Below, piece by piece: positions 11,901 to 20,411 of a stretch of 64,000 nucleotides of DNA. Within the stretch, counting starts at the first letter, position 1; each line of letters opens with the position of its first letter. The DNA is taken from assembly GCF_000621545.1 (NCBI RefSeq), contig NZ_JHYA01000005.1, positions 124,001-188,000 of the forward strand, read 5' to 3'. The translations under genes and the position numbers were made by a program. Below the pieces are notes generated by a model. That model searched no databases. It was not told the origin of the DNA and was given only the letters and a program-made list of their open reading frames with translations. Source of the stretch: Anaerovibrio lipolyticus LB2005 (GTDB lineage Bacteria > Bacillota > Negativicutes > Selenomonadales > Selenomonadaceae).

Positions 11901-14900
11901 CTGAGGATATGGTTAGTGCCACTGCAGGCGGTGGCCAGGTGTATAAGCTCATGCTGGGAGCCACGGGCAATTCCTATACGGATTCCTATGTGCGGGCCTC
12001 TGGTGGTGGTATAGCAGATATTGGCAATACAGGCAAGGCCAATACATACTTTGATAATTCTGCCAATGCCAATATTTATGGCGTTTGGAATGCTACGGAT
12101 GAGTTGCATGTCAATGCCAGTCAAAATGATGGCATGGATGTTCAGGCCTTCTCCGGTAGTGGCGCTTTACTGCAGGGCAGCGGAATTTACACTGATTTAA
12201 ACGTTGGTCAGAAGGGACGAGTAACCTCTGCCAATGTGGCCAATAATTCGTTTATTTTGGCTGACAAGGTATTTGTAGGTGCTCACAATGAATTCAATAG
12301 CCGTCTGAAGAATACCTATGGCAGTCGACTGGATATGACAGCATACAATTTCTTTGGTATGTCGGAGCTGGAAAGCAAGGATGTTATAAAGAAGGGAACC
12401 CAGGTAAATATTGGAAACAACGCTCTCATAGTTACCACTGGTACCCAGACCTATGAGGCTGCAAATAAAGATGTATTGAACAACTACGCTACAGGGGAAA
12501 ATGCCGGATTAGCGGAGTCTATTGTGGTGCGGGCAAAAACAGACTATACCTCCGCCAATAAGGTGACCTTGGGCAAGGGTGCTATTCTTAATAATATCGG
12601 TGGATATGATAAGGGCGGTATTACCCTGGCGGCCTTTGACAATATTGACAGCACTGTTCATGCCGAGGGCAAGGTAACCGGTGGTGCCGGTGCAGGGCCA
12701 AAGGCCAAGACTGAGCACAATATCAATCGCACCAATACGGTAGATATTTATGGTGGTATTAAGAGTGATAAGGATATAAATTTGTATGCAGGTGCCAATG
12801 GGATTGGGCAAAAATCCACGGTAAAGCAGCTTTCCATTGCGGATGCCCGCAATGATACAGTGATTCCTTTAGGCTGGCACCGGGATATTGATATTGAACA
12901 TAAACGGAATAACACTGTACAGGTTCATGAAACCGCTACAGGAGAGTCCATGCGCAATATTAATATTAAGGCCACTAATGGTGAGGAAAAGATTTTAAAG
13001 AGAGCTATGTATCATACCTTCTATACTGGTGACGGCGGTGATGGGCAAAATGTCCCAGTGGTGGAAAGTGATAGCAGCGATGGCTCCAATGTGGATAAGA
13101 TGGTAAGTGAAACTACCAACTACGCCCAGGTGGATGGTAAGCTGTTGGCCGGATTCCAGGATAAGGTTTATGTGACAATTTCCGGTCAGGTGGTGCCGGA
13201 TAGCTATTTGGGTTATCACGAGGCAAAGGCAGCTAATGATAAGGATGTTATTGAAAAGCATAATGTTACGGCCACTGGCAATGATAAGGCCTTTTCCATC
13301 TCCATTGTGGATGATGAGGGTAAACACTATGTTGATTTAGAAAAAGAAACCATACAGAATGTCCAGAGCTATGCCAATATGATGACTAAGCGCTGGGTTG
13401 AGCTGAAAAAGCTGATATCACAATATAATGGTAAGGATACCAAGGGTGGCGATGGCAATACCCTCATTGCCTATGCGGGCTATATGCAGGAGCTGGAGCT
13501 TCTGGAGGCCAAAATGAAGAGCCTCGGTCTTATGGTGGAGGAAACAACTACTAATGGCAATAAAATTTGGATACCGATTACTACTGGCTACGATATTCCG
13601 GTGGTGACATTGCCAAAGCTGCTGGAGGCATGTGGTGGAACCATTAATGTGGACAGCAATAATTTCTACGGCAAGGGCTCCGTAGTGGCCAAGACCAATC
13701 CGGAAATCATTGTTAAGAATACCTCCAATGCTTATTTAGTGGTTAATGATGCGTTAATTCATGATAAGGGCGATGGGATAATCTTTAAGGATAATATTAT
13801 TAATTCTGATGCTGCTGGCAAGGAGCAGATTAAAGATCTGAATTCTGACAAGAAATATAATGTGTCCTATAGCAAGCTAAAATCCATCTACGGTGATGAT
13901 CCGATGCTGTCCATTACCTCGGACAATGCCTCTATCAGTGGCATACCTTTGACAGATAAGGTGACCTATATGAGCGATGGCCACACTGCGACTGTAAATA
14001 AGACCTTTGATGGTGTTGGTACCATTGAGATTGCCGGTCGTGTTGATGGTGGTATCGCTGATGTGGAGATTGTCAACAATAACAGCAGCGTTGGCGACAT
14101 TATTATCGATGGTTTCGACGAGGATAACAAGGTAACAGGTGTGGATGGTCACTCCATAAGACTGACCTCCAAATCCGGCAGCATAACCCAAAGCTATACC
14201 CAGGGTGTCGTACATATTGGCTCTACCCCTGAAGATGTATATGAGAGTGTAAATCAGGCAACAATAGACGGGATTTCCAATGACTGGGGAGTGAAAGACC
14301 AAGACAAGCATGAAATTAGAACTGTTGATGGTACCGCACCAAAGTCGGAAAGTGAAGAGCTTGCCAAAAAGGCTGGTCGCATAGCGGGTAATACTATCTT
14401 TATTGCTGCAGATACTATAAATGTAAATGGTATTTTGCAAAGTGGTTATGGTAACTACAAGGCTGTTGTAACTAAGGAACAGGTAGAGGCTGCCAAGACA
14501 GCGGCCAATAATCAGGACTTTAGCAGCTCCAAGCTCTACGAAGGACGGCGTATCTATAAGGTTAATGAGGGAGGCTCCAACTGGGATGCTGAAAAGGCAG
14601 CCGATGGCTCCTTGGTTTATAATGTCCAGGTTTATTATGACCCGGATAATGATACCCTGTTGACAGAGAATATTGATGCTCAGGGTGGCAAGGTATATCT
14701 CACTGGCCGTATTATCAGCACCACCGGTGGCCAGATTTTCGCCGTAGATGGCGGTGCTGATATCAGCATTGACAATCAGAGCAATGTCAATATGCAGGTG
14801 GGCAAGATTCTCAATAACGATTTAGATGGTGAGGTGGTACTTACTACTTCTTCACTGAAGGATGGCAAGGAGTATCTGACCCGTAGCAGTTATACCACAG

Positions 14901-17900
14901 CGGGAGTTACCACCACTGAGGGCTATTTGAGCAATAATCCACAGATTACTACTGACAACTCCAATGCTGGGCGCAAATATACCTTTAATCCGTTGGCCAA
15001 CAGCCGCTACAACTGGACCCGTGGTACAGATTCTACCTCCAATATACATTATTACTATCGTGATACTGCTATTTTGGATGTGGATGCATTTTCATTTGAG
15101 TCAGCCAGTGATAAAGCAGAGAAGACAGTGACTGAAAAACGTGATATTGATTTGCAAAAGGGCCGCTTCATCTCCACCGAAGCCGGTGATGATTACAGTA
15201 TGGTGGCAGATAATGTAGTTCTTAGCCAGGAAAAGATGAATTACGAGGTAACCTCCAAGGATCATTTCCTTTGGAAGAACTATTATTATAACTGGGATGT
15301 CAAGACTGGCTCCAGCCAGACTTTCGTGTCCAGCATAAAGGCCGATAAGCCGATAGAAATTAAATTTATTGGCCAGGATGATGGCACTATTAATATCAAG
15401 GGCAATGGCGATATTTCCCTTGCGGGCAACATTAGCAACAATAATGCCCAAGGTACCATTAGCATTGATTCCGGCAGAGATATAATAGGCAATTCCAGTT
15501 CGTCTATTATTGGAAATAATATTTTACTAAAGGCCAAAGAGGATATTAACAATATCAATATTGATGCTCTGGACAGGGAAAAGGCAGTTAAACTGGGAGC
15601 CGAAACTGATAGAGGCAATATCAATGTTAATGTAAACGGCGATGCGGAAATATCTACCATAAAGGCACAAAATATTATTGCGTCCCTGGCCGGTGACAAT
15701 AATATCACCCTCAATGTAAGTGGCAATATTACCCAGGGTAACGGTGACGGTATTAAGGGTCAGCGTATTGAACTTACCAGTAAAACCGGTGCCATTGGTA
15801 CCAGCGAACAGGGATTGAAGGTGATGACAGGCCAGCAGGCGCTTAATGATAATTCGCGCAGTGCCAGCATTAGTGCTACAGCACAAAAGGATATTTTCCT
15901 GACAAATGGCGGTGGTGAAGGTACTGATATGCGTATTGGGGCTGTTCGCTCCATTACTGGTGATGTTACCCTTAAAAATGAGGGGGGCAGCTTTGTGGAT
16001 GCTTTGCCATACACTGGAGACGAGTCCAGTGATGAAACTGCAGCCCGTATTCAGCGATGGATTGACTCTGGTCTTATTGCCGGACCGGACCGCAACAATG
16101 CCTACATCCGTAAGCTGGAAAGAAATGTTGCCGCTTATGAAGATAATGTCAAGGAAAGCTTTGCTGATTATTTGACAATGAAGAAAAAGGCTGATAGCGG
16201 TATAGAAATGTCTGACAAGGAACAGGCAGCCTATAATAATTTGAAGGCTGAGTTTGGGGCTTATGCTGATAGTGATGCTTATTTGACAGATTTGGCTTCA
16301 AAAGCTGAAAGTGATTATGCCAAACTGAAGAAAGAAGCAGCTAACCCAACCTATAAATGGACCCAGGAAGAGCTGCTCTATGCTCTGCGCTCCGAAATCC
16401 TTAATAAGGAAGTGGGCTCCACTGACAGCCGGGATAAGCTTGCCAATGTTTCTGGCAATAATATCACCTTAGTGGGTAAAAATGTAGGCAGTAATCTGGC
16501 TCCGCAGATTATAACCATTGACCAGCTTAGAAATGGCTACAGTGAGGGTGGCAAGACCAATGTGGATTACTTGAAGATTTTGGCCAATGCCGATTCCTCT
16601 GATGTAATTCGTCTGGAGGATGAAAATAAAAAAGTCAGCTTCCAAGTAACAGGTACGGCACCATTGGGGATCAATGCCACTGGTTTAGTCAAAGCGGGTG
16701 CAAGCAGTGAGAATATTTCTGTTTCAGCCCGTAAGGCTACAGACGACGGGGAGCTCCCTGTTCTGAACTTGGATACCCTCAAGGCTGATAATGGCTATGT
16801 GCGGATTTTGGGAAAGATTGGTCTTGTAAATGCTTTGGAAAATTCGACCAAGGCTAATGTTATTGCTGGTAAGGAAGTCCTTCTGGAGGGCGGCGAAGGC
16901 ACTATCGGTACTGCTGATAAAGCCATTAATGTGCAGGCTGGCGGTGATTTGACGGCTCGGGCCAACGATAATATTTTCATTAAAAATGTGGGTGCAGGTT
17001 CTCTGTCCATCGGCAGTGTATACACCCCGGATACTGTAAAGCTGTTTGCCGGTAATGGCCTGGTGGGCAGCACGGTCAACGATGATGGAATGGTGCCATA
17101 TATCAATGCCAAAAATTTGATTTTGGATGGTACAAATGATGGTTCTGGCAGTTATATGGGAATTGTCGCAAGACCTCTTAATGTTCTAAGTAATGGTGTC
17201 AATGTTGAAGCCAAGGGAGGTAGTGCCCATATTCAGGGAGTTCAGCATGATAAAAACAGAATAATCCTTAACAGTATCAATATGGATAATGATTTTGCTG
17301 TAAATACTCCTGGAACCATTATTATTGCAGATGTGGTTAAGGCCGGTGAAGATATAAAATTAACTGGTGATAAAGGCGTTAAGATGTCCAAAAAGGAAGC
17401 TGAGGATGAAGCTACTTCCTATATAATGGCTGGTTCTGCAATTTCCTTGAACGCCAAGGAAGGGGATTTGGGTTCTGAGGATAATGCCATTCGCTTGCTG
17501 GATACAGGTGCAGTGATACATGGTTCTGGTGTAAATGGCTACTTGGTTGGTCTGGAGCGTCCGGAGCTGGATACTGTTGGTGAAATGATTCTTGGTACTA
17601 TCGGTAAGGATACTGAGCCGGGCTTTACAGGGGACTTGAAGGTTAAGACTCCAAGCGATTTAACCACCCAGGGTATCATTAATGTAAAGGGAACCTTGGA
17701 GCTTATGGCTGACAAGGGGAAAATTAATTCAGCCGGAGCTTGGCTTGCAGGGGATGATATTGCTGCTGTTGCAAAGGAAGATATTGTAATAAATGGCTTG
17801 ACGAAGGCTGGCAAGGATGTAAATCTTATAGGCAAAAGCATTCGTATTGAAGGTGATGTGGATGCCGGTAAAGATGCCCTCCTGCGCTCCTATAATGGCG

Positions 17901-20221
17901 ATGTACTTGTTGTGGGTAATGTTATAGCCGATGAGGATGTTCTCATTCCGGCCAAAAATGGCAAGGTAATAGTTGGCGGTGGAATTAAGGCTGTCAAGGG
18001 TGATGTATATTTGTCCGCTGATTATGATGATGTTAGTGATGACAAACGAGGAAGTATGCTTGTTACCGAAGGTATTTCTGCTGGCAAGGATATTAAGCTT
18101 GAATCCAGAAATTCAGATATTACAATTTTGGATTGGATACCACAGCATGTCCCTAGTGTTTATAATGATGTTATAACTGCCGGTGGCAACGTGTTCATTA
18201 CGACCTTGGACAAGGGCAATATTAGTCTTATTGGTTCTGTAAAGGCGGATGGCAATGTTGAGGCCTTAGCTGCCGGCAGCGAAGGCAATATTGAAATTTA
18301 TAATTCCATAAATGCAGATGGCAGTGTAGCCTTGCACGCTCTTTCTGATAGTGGTATGGTACATATTGGTTATGGCACATTAACACCTGTTCCTGACGGT
18401 CCAGAGTATGCTGCACCTGAGAATCAGCAGGTATATGCTGGCAATGATATAAACGTGAGCAGTAAAAATGGCGAAATAAAGATAGCCAAGACATTGAACT
18501 CAGATAAAGGTGACATAAATGTTACTTCAAAGGGAGCTGAAATTGATGTCATTGGTAAAGTAAACGCTTCCGAGGGAAGTATAGACTTTAATACTGGTGC
18601 TGGTAATATTTCAATAGGTAACACCTCGGATCACAACGAGGAATCTGTTTCAGCCAAGAAAGATATTACCTTGTCAACGGATGTGGGAACCATATATATT
18701 TATGGTAAGACCGTAACTGAAGATGGCGATATTAACCTTAAGGCCGGCAAGGATACCTATGTGCAAGGTGAAAGCAACTTCGTTATTGAGGATAACGGTG
18801 CAGTAGAGTCTGGAAGGGATATTTCCCTTACTGGCCGCAATGGTGATATTCTAATTGATGATTACCTCAAAGCCCAGGGAAGCCTGAAAGCAACTATAGA
18901 GGGACAAGGTAATCTTGGCTTTGCCAAAGATATTACCGTTAATGGAGATATCGATTTGTCCACAGAAAAAGGTGATGTACAAATCGGTCATTCTGTTAAA
19001 TCAGAAGCTGGTAATGTCAGCATAGTTGTAGGCGAGGGCAATATTGATGTAGGTGATAATGAGGGTGATGTAGAGACTGTAACGGCTAATCAGAATGTAA
19101 ATCTTGCTACTGGTCTTGGTACTATAACTGTTTATGGAAAGACCTCCACAGAAAATGGAGATATTTATTTGACAGCCGCTTCGGAGAACTATGATCCTAA
19201 TTCACCGAATATTGTTGTTATTGAACATGTCGGCAAGGTTGATGCAGCCAGAAATGTAGTACTTAACGCCACCAATGGTGATCTTCACGTCACGGATGAT
19301 ATTATTTCCCAAAAGGATACACAAGCTAATGTAAACAAGCATGGCAGCGTTTATTTAGACAGGGATATGTCATCTGAAGGTGATTTGGAGGTTAAAGCAG
19401 ATGATGGTGATGTAATAGTCAAAAATGGACACATGACTGCCAAGGGTGATATCCTCGTTTCTGTAAAGAAGGGTGATTTCGTACTAAATACCGCCACAGC
19501 AAATCATGTATCCATAATCCTGGGTGATAATACTGAGGCCTCCCATGTTAATGCTATTTATGCCAAAGCAAATGGTGATGGGCAGAAGGATATAACTCTT
19601 GCTGGTAAGTATGTCAGTGTAGGTACCATTGAAAATATTGGTGGAACCAACAATCCGTTGACCATGACTGTGGAAACTCCTGATGGTCAGGATTTCGTGG
19701 AAAGAGTAACTATTGATAAACTCATATCCAATACGGGCACCAAGGTTTCCAAGCTTTGGACCAATAATGGCTATGTGAATGTGGACAAGGGTGTAATTGA
19801 TATTGATGATACTCTTGTGGGCAATAAGTTTAATCTTGCCAACAGGTCCATGGATTTGGCCATTTATGGACGGACTCCAACCCATGACGGTGAGGTACTG
19901 GTATACTGGAATAATGTAAATAACCTTTACCCTATGGGCAGACAGTTTAAATTGTTTGAAGATGGCGGAATCGCTACAAACAATGCTCATTTGGTGGAGT
20001 ACCATGATTGGCGGTTGTTCCGCAGCAACAAGTATCCTGAACAGTACAGTGTGGTAGACATGATGAGGGATAACTTAATGCGTAAGTATCATTACTACAA
20101 CTTTAAGACTCTTATACCTTACAATCCAAAAGTAGTTTATGGTCATGTGGAGACTGATGGTGAAATCGTTAATTTTATGGATACAAAAAATGCTTCTCAG
20201 CAGGAAATTGAAGTAGAGTAG
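2975..20221 (+). CDS. Giant LktA-family filamentous adhesin (5748 aa)
   Basis: One uninterrupted frame of 5748 codons. The N-terminus is a long signal peptide with a basic extension, hydrophobic core and cleavage near 'VAYA|DD' (residue 53). It is followed by a two-partner-secretion-like haemagglutinin domain (about 55-300), with 'NRFDKFVLANGDRADMFF' and 'LSPDGIVVGSQGVINAGS'. The body is repetitive beta-helix sequence rich in Gly/Asn/Ser/Val, as in leukotoxin LktA-family filamentous adhesins. Charged helical inserts break it near residues 285-420, 800-880, 3450-3540 and 4350-4470. The last ~150 residues end in an aromatic, basic tail. The expected role is surface attachment or cell-cell contact after export through an outer-membrane TpsB pore. 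No TpsB gene is in the window. Activity as a toxin cannot be claimed from sequence. A strong RBS and isolated position suggest its own promoter. Confidence 0.88.
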   Translation: MSQTGRFRKKFKRNAFEHDLKRERYVYRVLAGKVLLGLTLGCLAVLPSGVAYADDPTTNITVKGESAPVATNNNGIYEVYAQYVSGDLGVNRFDKFVLANGDRADMFFNQQGQNNYANTLVNMVNSQVNINGVLNAVQNGQIGGNLYFLSPDGIVVGSQGVINAGSFTGMVVQKDAFAEFFEGEENKKRGSGGQFTIDDITKLPTSGTINVSGHINTHSGIVLGAGVINIKDGAQLSSVSNIQFEDVVNHAHVPSGLSASTGSGGDIVLNAVSAIRVDDSTLPELKAKKKTNEQGQETNEYELENWDKWEKGWLNEIFAATNKARVDNKGKLVADGAVKVTANADTTYKERAIFKYLQDQQVKDLVQTEIRKSIAKDAALQNGLYLYLKATTGDDAADLLKPDQSKWTNWIDKFLLGIMEGTGNRTNIASISLGGTIDANSLAATATANLTMDVDASVMARAYTNVTGKNTSDITVNEGLTLQHGNSSIGSVTLAADANTDISAAARGLNVKRANGDTTTQLPSVYGAVTIVNSESGANVKVDEAITTTGAFKATATMNNSMDVTATSAMNEETGVVSSGVAYVDDKTNANVTLNKDVTAKSIEASADNLIKKDVLTVNNTLGVMSGQIFKNDTKPVELKSLNANQKNTINKYLDKLVDYGDGLVGKLKKFGDVGATVGVFNQENKSNVVVNSALRATGGDIKLNAETSIGDKDNSGNPIGGFHMNVVSSMTNAKSSNGSAATNGGLVNAALLVDSVNNNANVKVSAPNKSLSATGAVNINAKAHMDYAPDAEGKYNVKTAWNEVKESFEAIKDLCSEDIKNAFNSAFENLDDNIQAVDWSKPTEIPSTFANWENLQTAIQKIKEDGQVAAKVKERVVTLGENAINMTHPSAYTHYHVRTESKNQSTEGSGKFSATGSVQVDELKNNATVLIGEGTTIHADGDTSIKADSGTYTVSLTGKGGEYATLDQNGKVGIGASVAYQDIGGTGLVMVGKNTTIEGNKVDIAADQTMKQVDIVYSSGKADTLNIGGMVNIVEGTGNSIVSIDDEATIKATAADGAIGVHANNDTNINAITGGLTLGGKSANGAVGIGVNLVDYNTNNIVQVADNGEGVTKVTDKEKDSDEQKAANHTQNRSVLARDLAKEIGSVNDDFFGAATADRVDIKKWQANSFEAVATTKGTINSIGAEIAGTTSSDKSLFDKGSNLIQNISNKRDKFNNWLSGNKLTNTIKGSNASNTASANVGGTGGFKLSAAGSAAINKGTSDTAATVDGIQLQKNDNAALNSVKVQASDSTFLGSFAGGAAFNAMKQNNSPSVAVGGAVADTDVSRTVDSLIMNSQLEGAGSITNLAEKKGTEIASGLSLAVNTSGGTNLTASGSVSYNNVHNDVRAMMIGNGVNQGYTGDNKTDITNKTMASDWQISGGLAANWTGSDGTSANLGGSVSISDLSNNVISLISGGGNLEYKNINNLTMEAAKSINQINVAVAGSKSGGKSAIGLDGAVAFNDVNNNVQTTIRNSANIDASGAVTLAAHDVEGGQSVTKEDLKDKGIDVDYVTDNYISQDARKTLNNQDVVDYSNDKEIKNTANNNISVPGNNLTVNVAAGINISGNGAGVGVGVDDIKNNLSVDVVGSTLKGSAINAGTTNKAKIVGVAAGASIGSEYFGGVGGISWHNVTNNNKVNITDSNLTANTINGKSDNTSSIVTVAGQFNQSNNVGVGMTLANNDMNNATGVYVQGGEFKGLTDNKLDSLVLDANNNTYVLAIGAGVGATTGKASILSLNGSVAINEGTNSSEAIISKGQKGTDIVNVKDLDVTAENTTSKTTIAGGMAYTQGGVAGIGGGVSYANIGKKDKKEATNALIKDAIITTQADSTIDVTATDTSKATSVGVGVGIEGKVNLQGGVARTNVYKDVIAGMENSSVDADKDAGQADVKIDAKSTINNKTAGAALSTAFSGVIAGAVGLSFNDVNQNTKAYYNYSNSQPDTASRMKNLLINSTADTKLLGIGIGLDGSKTFSIGGSYSYNFIGSNTTAEMNKANVISDNNIGVVAQSDDAISNYAGVLAVGMQGGAAGVTVADNQITGDTVSSVDGSKVVTNVAATADDSKKVSINSDMKDADNGSDGIITGMVSKSTFEPSHLKAGRTSSSLTGLVVDSSSTNAIASDALTGAGGAIGGVSGTFNEDYIKGNTKAVLNNSSVNEDTSQYGGAVKDAQNVSVKAADYTNIGTFEVGVSGGQNLAAAAAQNTNYINRSVLAESSYTTAKAHDFDLLAQSRQGIANLAIAGGLVIEGVDANANVINDDINMKVRTKVDHLTLDYTNKANLLADNESRAYMGTFDVSGALTGAAIGLGINLVDQKSTVSTTVSDSTIKETTKTDSEANIKAKNKTVLDAALVSGGVAGLGGSLSGTFNYSDLTSDVGVSIDKSTIQAGKIDVNSHDVIWSTQNTGTVQGGLFGGFGVNSTVNTIADKSHVTISNNSTLKSQDKTDVKADIVRDLDTLMLNVSLGGVASGVNHMETSINERIKTDKALLDKIKAANNQDKDNTKAFVGMTTAERKQVRERTAFNIDTAVSGTDLGSKVSVNSATIDATGVLSLTAEEKNRANLQTIGADVGGLDFVITQADAKVKNSTAVSMDGATLSGSKVDVVANTADNPRENEDDKNRGIYTQGAVGNLAALGVTVISSTADMSGSTGVNVKNTNINSANDVNINAINNVTANTNVVGVSAGVVSVNVIDEGINNTSASAVNFEASGSAHTIKSTNANGKINVNSVKNSSFTANSTGISAGLAAAGYNGTYAKDNSTSQINIKGGNYIFSADALSFQAANAPKLKVDIDNDAVGVVTGMASKATVEANSGATINVADNNVFSSGSVFFGAQVGRKDETTATSRLRSVAVAGMAIPGYSSDESNITTKTNVAINIGSEDYSYTVTEKDENGEDKAIEKNGSLTIYAHNEVSRKNDISNVTVSALKFAAGAIDGNTRAEDMVSATAGGGQVYKLMLGATGNSYTDSYVRASGGGIADIGNTGKANTYFDNSANANIYGVWNATDELHVNASQNDGMDVQAFSGSGALLQGSGIYTDLNVGQKGRVTSANVANNSFILADKVFVGAHNEFNSRLKNTYGSRLDMTAYNFFGMSELESKDVIKKGTQVNIGNNALIVTTGTQTYEAANKDVLNNYATGENAGLAESIVVRAKTDYTSANKVTLGKGAILNNIGGYDKGGITLAAFDNIDSTVHAEGKVTGGAGAGPKAKTEHNINRTNTVDIYGGIKSDKDINLYAGANGIGQKSTVKQLSIADARNDTVIPLGWHRDIDIEHKRNNTVQVHETATGESMRNINIKATNGEEKILKRAMYHTFYTGDGGDGQNVPVVESDSSDGSNVDKMVSETTNYAQVDGKLLAGFQDKVYVTISGQVVPDSYLGYHEAKAANDKDVIEKHNVTATGNDKAFSISIVDDEGKHYVDLEKETIQNVQSYANMMTKRWVELKKLISQYNGKDTKGGDGNTLIAYAGYMQELELLEAKMKSLGLMVEETTTNGNKIWIPITTGYDIPVVTLPKLLEACGGTINVDSNNFYGKGSVVAKTNPEIIVKNTSNAYLVVNDALIHDKGDGIIFKDNIINSDAAGKEQIKDLNSDKKYNVSYSKLKSIYGDDPMLSITSDNASISGIPLTDKVTYMSDGHTATVNKTFDGVGTIEIAGRVDGGIADVEIVNNNSSVGDIIIDGFDEDNKVTGVDGHSIRLTSKSGSITQSYTQGVVHIGSTPEDVYESVNQATIDGISNDWGVKDQDKHEIRTVDGTAPKSESEELAKKAGRIAGNTIFIAADTINVNGILQSGYGNYKAVVTKEQVEAAKTAANNQDFSSSKLYEGRRIYKVNEGGSNWDAEKAADGSLVYNVQVYYDPDNDTLLTENIDAQGGKVYLTGRIISTTGGQIFAVDGGADISIDNQSNVNMQVGKILNNDLDGEVVLTTSSLKDGKEYLTRSSYTTAGVTTTEGYLSNNPQITTDNSNAGRKYTFNPLANSRYNWTRGTDSTSNIHYYYRDTAILDVDAFSFESASDKAEKTVTEKRDIDLQKGRFISTEAGDDYSMVADNVVLSQEKMNYEVTSKDHFLWKNYYYNWDVKTGSSQTFVSSIKADKPIEIKFIGQDDGTINIKGNGDISLAGNISNNNAQGTISIDSGRDIIGNSSSSIIGNNILLKAKEDINNINIDALDREKAVKLGAETDRGNINVNVNGDAEISTIKAQNIIASLAGDNNITLNVSGNITQGNGDGIKGQRIELTSKTGAIGTSEQGLKVMTGQQALNDNSRSASISATAQKDIFLTNGGGEGTDMRIGAVRSITGDVTLKNEGGSFVDALPYTGDESSDETAARIQRWIDSGLIAGPDRNNAYIRKLERNVAAYEDNVKESFADYLTMKKKADSGIEMSDKEQAAYNNLKAEFGAYADSDAYLTDLASKAESDYAKLKKEAANPTYKWTQEELLYALRSEILNKEVGSTDSRDKLANVSGNNITLVGKNVGSNLAPQIITIDQLRNGYSEGGKTNVDYLKILANADSSDVIRLEDENKKVSFQVTGTAPLGINATGLVKAGASSENISVSARKATDDGELPVLNLDTLKADNGYVRILGKIGLVNALENSTKANVIAGKEVLLEGGEGTIGTADKAINVQAGGDLTARANDNIFIKNVGAGSLSIGSVYTPDTVKLFAGNGLVGSTVNDDGMVPYINAKNLILDGTNDGSGSYMGIVARPLNVLSNGVNVEAKGGSAHIQGVQHDKNRIILNSINMDNDFAVNTPGTIIIADVVKAGEDIKLTGDKGVKMSKKEAEDEATSYIMAGSAISLNAKEGDLGSEDNAIRLLDTGAVIHGSGVNGYLVGLERPELDTVGEMILGTIGKDTEPGFTGDLKVKTPSDLTTQGIINVKGTLELMADKGKINSAGAWLAGDDIAAVAKEDIVINGLTKAGKDVNLIGKSIRIEGDVDAGKDALLRSYNGDVLVVGNVIADEDVLIPAKNGKVIVGGGIKAVKGDVYLSADYDDVSDDKRGSMLVTEGISAGKDIKLESRNSDITILDWIPQHVPSVYNDVITAGGNVFITTLDKGNISLIGSVKADGNVEALAAGSEGNIEIYNSINADGSVALHALSDSGMVHIGYGTLTPVPDGPEYAAPENQQVYAGNDINVSSKNGEIKIAKTLNSDKGDINVTSKGAEIDVIGKVNASEGSIDFNTGAGNISIGNTSDHNEESVSAKKDITLSTDVGTIYIYGKTVTEDGDINLKAGKDTYVQGESNFVIEDNGAVESGRDISLTGRNGDILIDDYLKAQGSLKATIEGQGNLGFAKDITVNGDIDLSTEKGDVQIGHSVKSEAGNVSIVVGEGNIDVGDNEGDVETVTANQNVNLATGLGTITVYGKTSTENGDIYLTAASENYDPNSPNIVVIEHVGKVDAARNVVLNATNGDLHVTDDIISQKDTQANVNKHGSVYLDRDMSSEGDLEVKADDGDVIVKNGHMTAKGDILVSVKKGDFVLNTATANHVSIILGDNTEASHVNAIYAKANGDGQKDITLAGKYVSVGTIENIGGTNNPLTMTVETPDGQDFVERVTIDKLISNTGTKVSKLWTNNGYVNVDKGVIDIDDTLVGNKFNLANRSMDLAIYGRTPTHDGEVLVYWNNVNNLYPMGRQFKLFEDGGIATNNAHLVEYHDWRLFRSNKYPEQYSVVDMMRDNLMRKYHYYNFKTLIPYNPKVVYGHVETDGEIVNFMDTKNASQQEIEVE

Positions 20222-20276
20222 CGAATTATCACCAGTAGAAATTGATGTTACAAACTACATAATGTGGGGAAGCTGA

Positions 20277-20411
20277 ATGAACAAAAAATACTCTCCTTAT
20301 GATGGCGGCTATGTTGTCTATCATAAGGGGAGTATATTGTGCTGTGATAGGGATATGGAGTATGTTGAGTTAAAGACCAATTCATTCCTGGAGAAACGGC
20401 CTCCGCATTAA
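20277..20411 (+). CDS. Doubtful 44-aa ORF ending in an scpB-derived tail
   Basis: ATG at 20277 (weak RBS 'gggg' upstream) opens 44 codons beginning 'MNKKYSPYDGGYVVYHKG' and ending 'NSFLEKRPPH'. The last ten residues are the same as ScpB residues just before its own C-terminus. The frame then stops because a base present in scpB is missing. The first part resembles nothing I know and overlaps a strong inverted repeat. It may therefore be non-coding sequence that happens to be open. Treat as hypothetical. Confidence 0.25.
   Translation: MNKKYSPYDGGYVVYHKGSILCCDRDMEYVELKTNSFLEKRPPH
20288..20335 (-). terminator. Minus-oriented terminator-like hairpin behind the adhesin
   Basis: Arms 20288-20303 and 20320-20335 are inverted repeats of 16 bases with one G-U-type mismatch, around a 16-base loop. 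On the plus strand no T-tract follows. Read on the minus strand, the stem is followed by TTTTTTGTT, the arrangement of an intrinsic terminator. It would stop antisense transcripts entering the adhesin from the right. Confidence 0.6.

Noticed and set aside
3077..19999. Dozens of minus-strand open frames of 60-300 codons inside the adhesin gene
   Set aside because: They are the mirror of its repetitive Asn/Gly/Val codons, lack ribosome-binding sites, and resemble no family.
2975..20221. Calling the adhesin a leukotoxin
   Set aside because: Family resemblance to LktA covers architecture only; nothing in the sequence shows toxicity.
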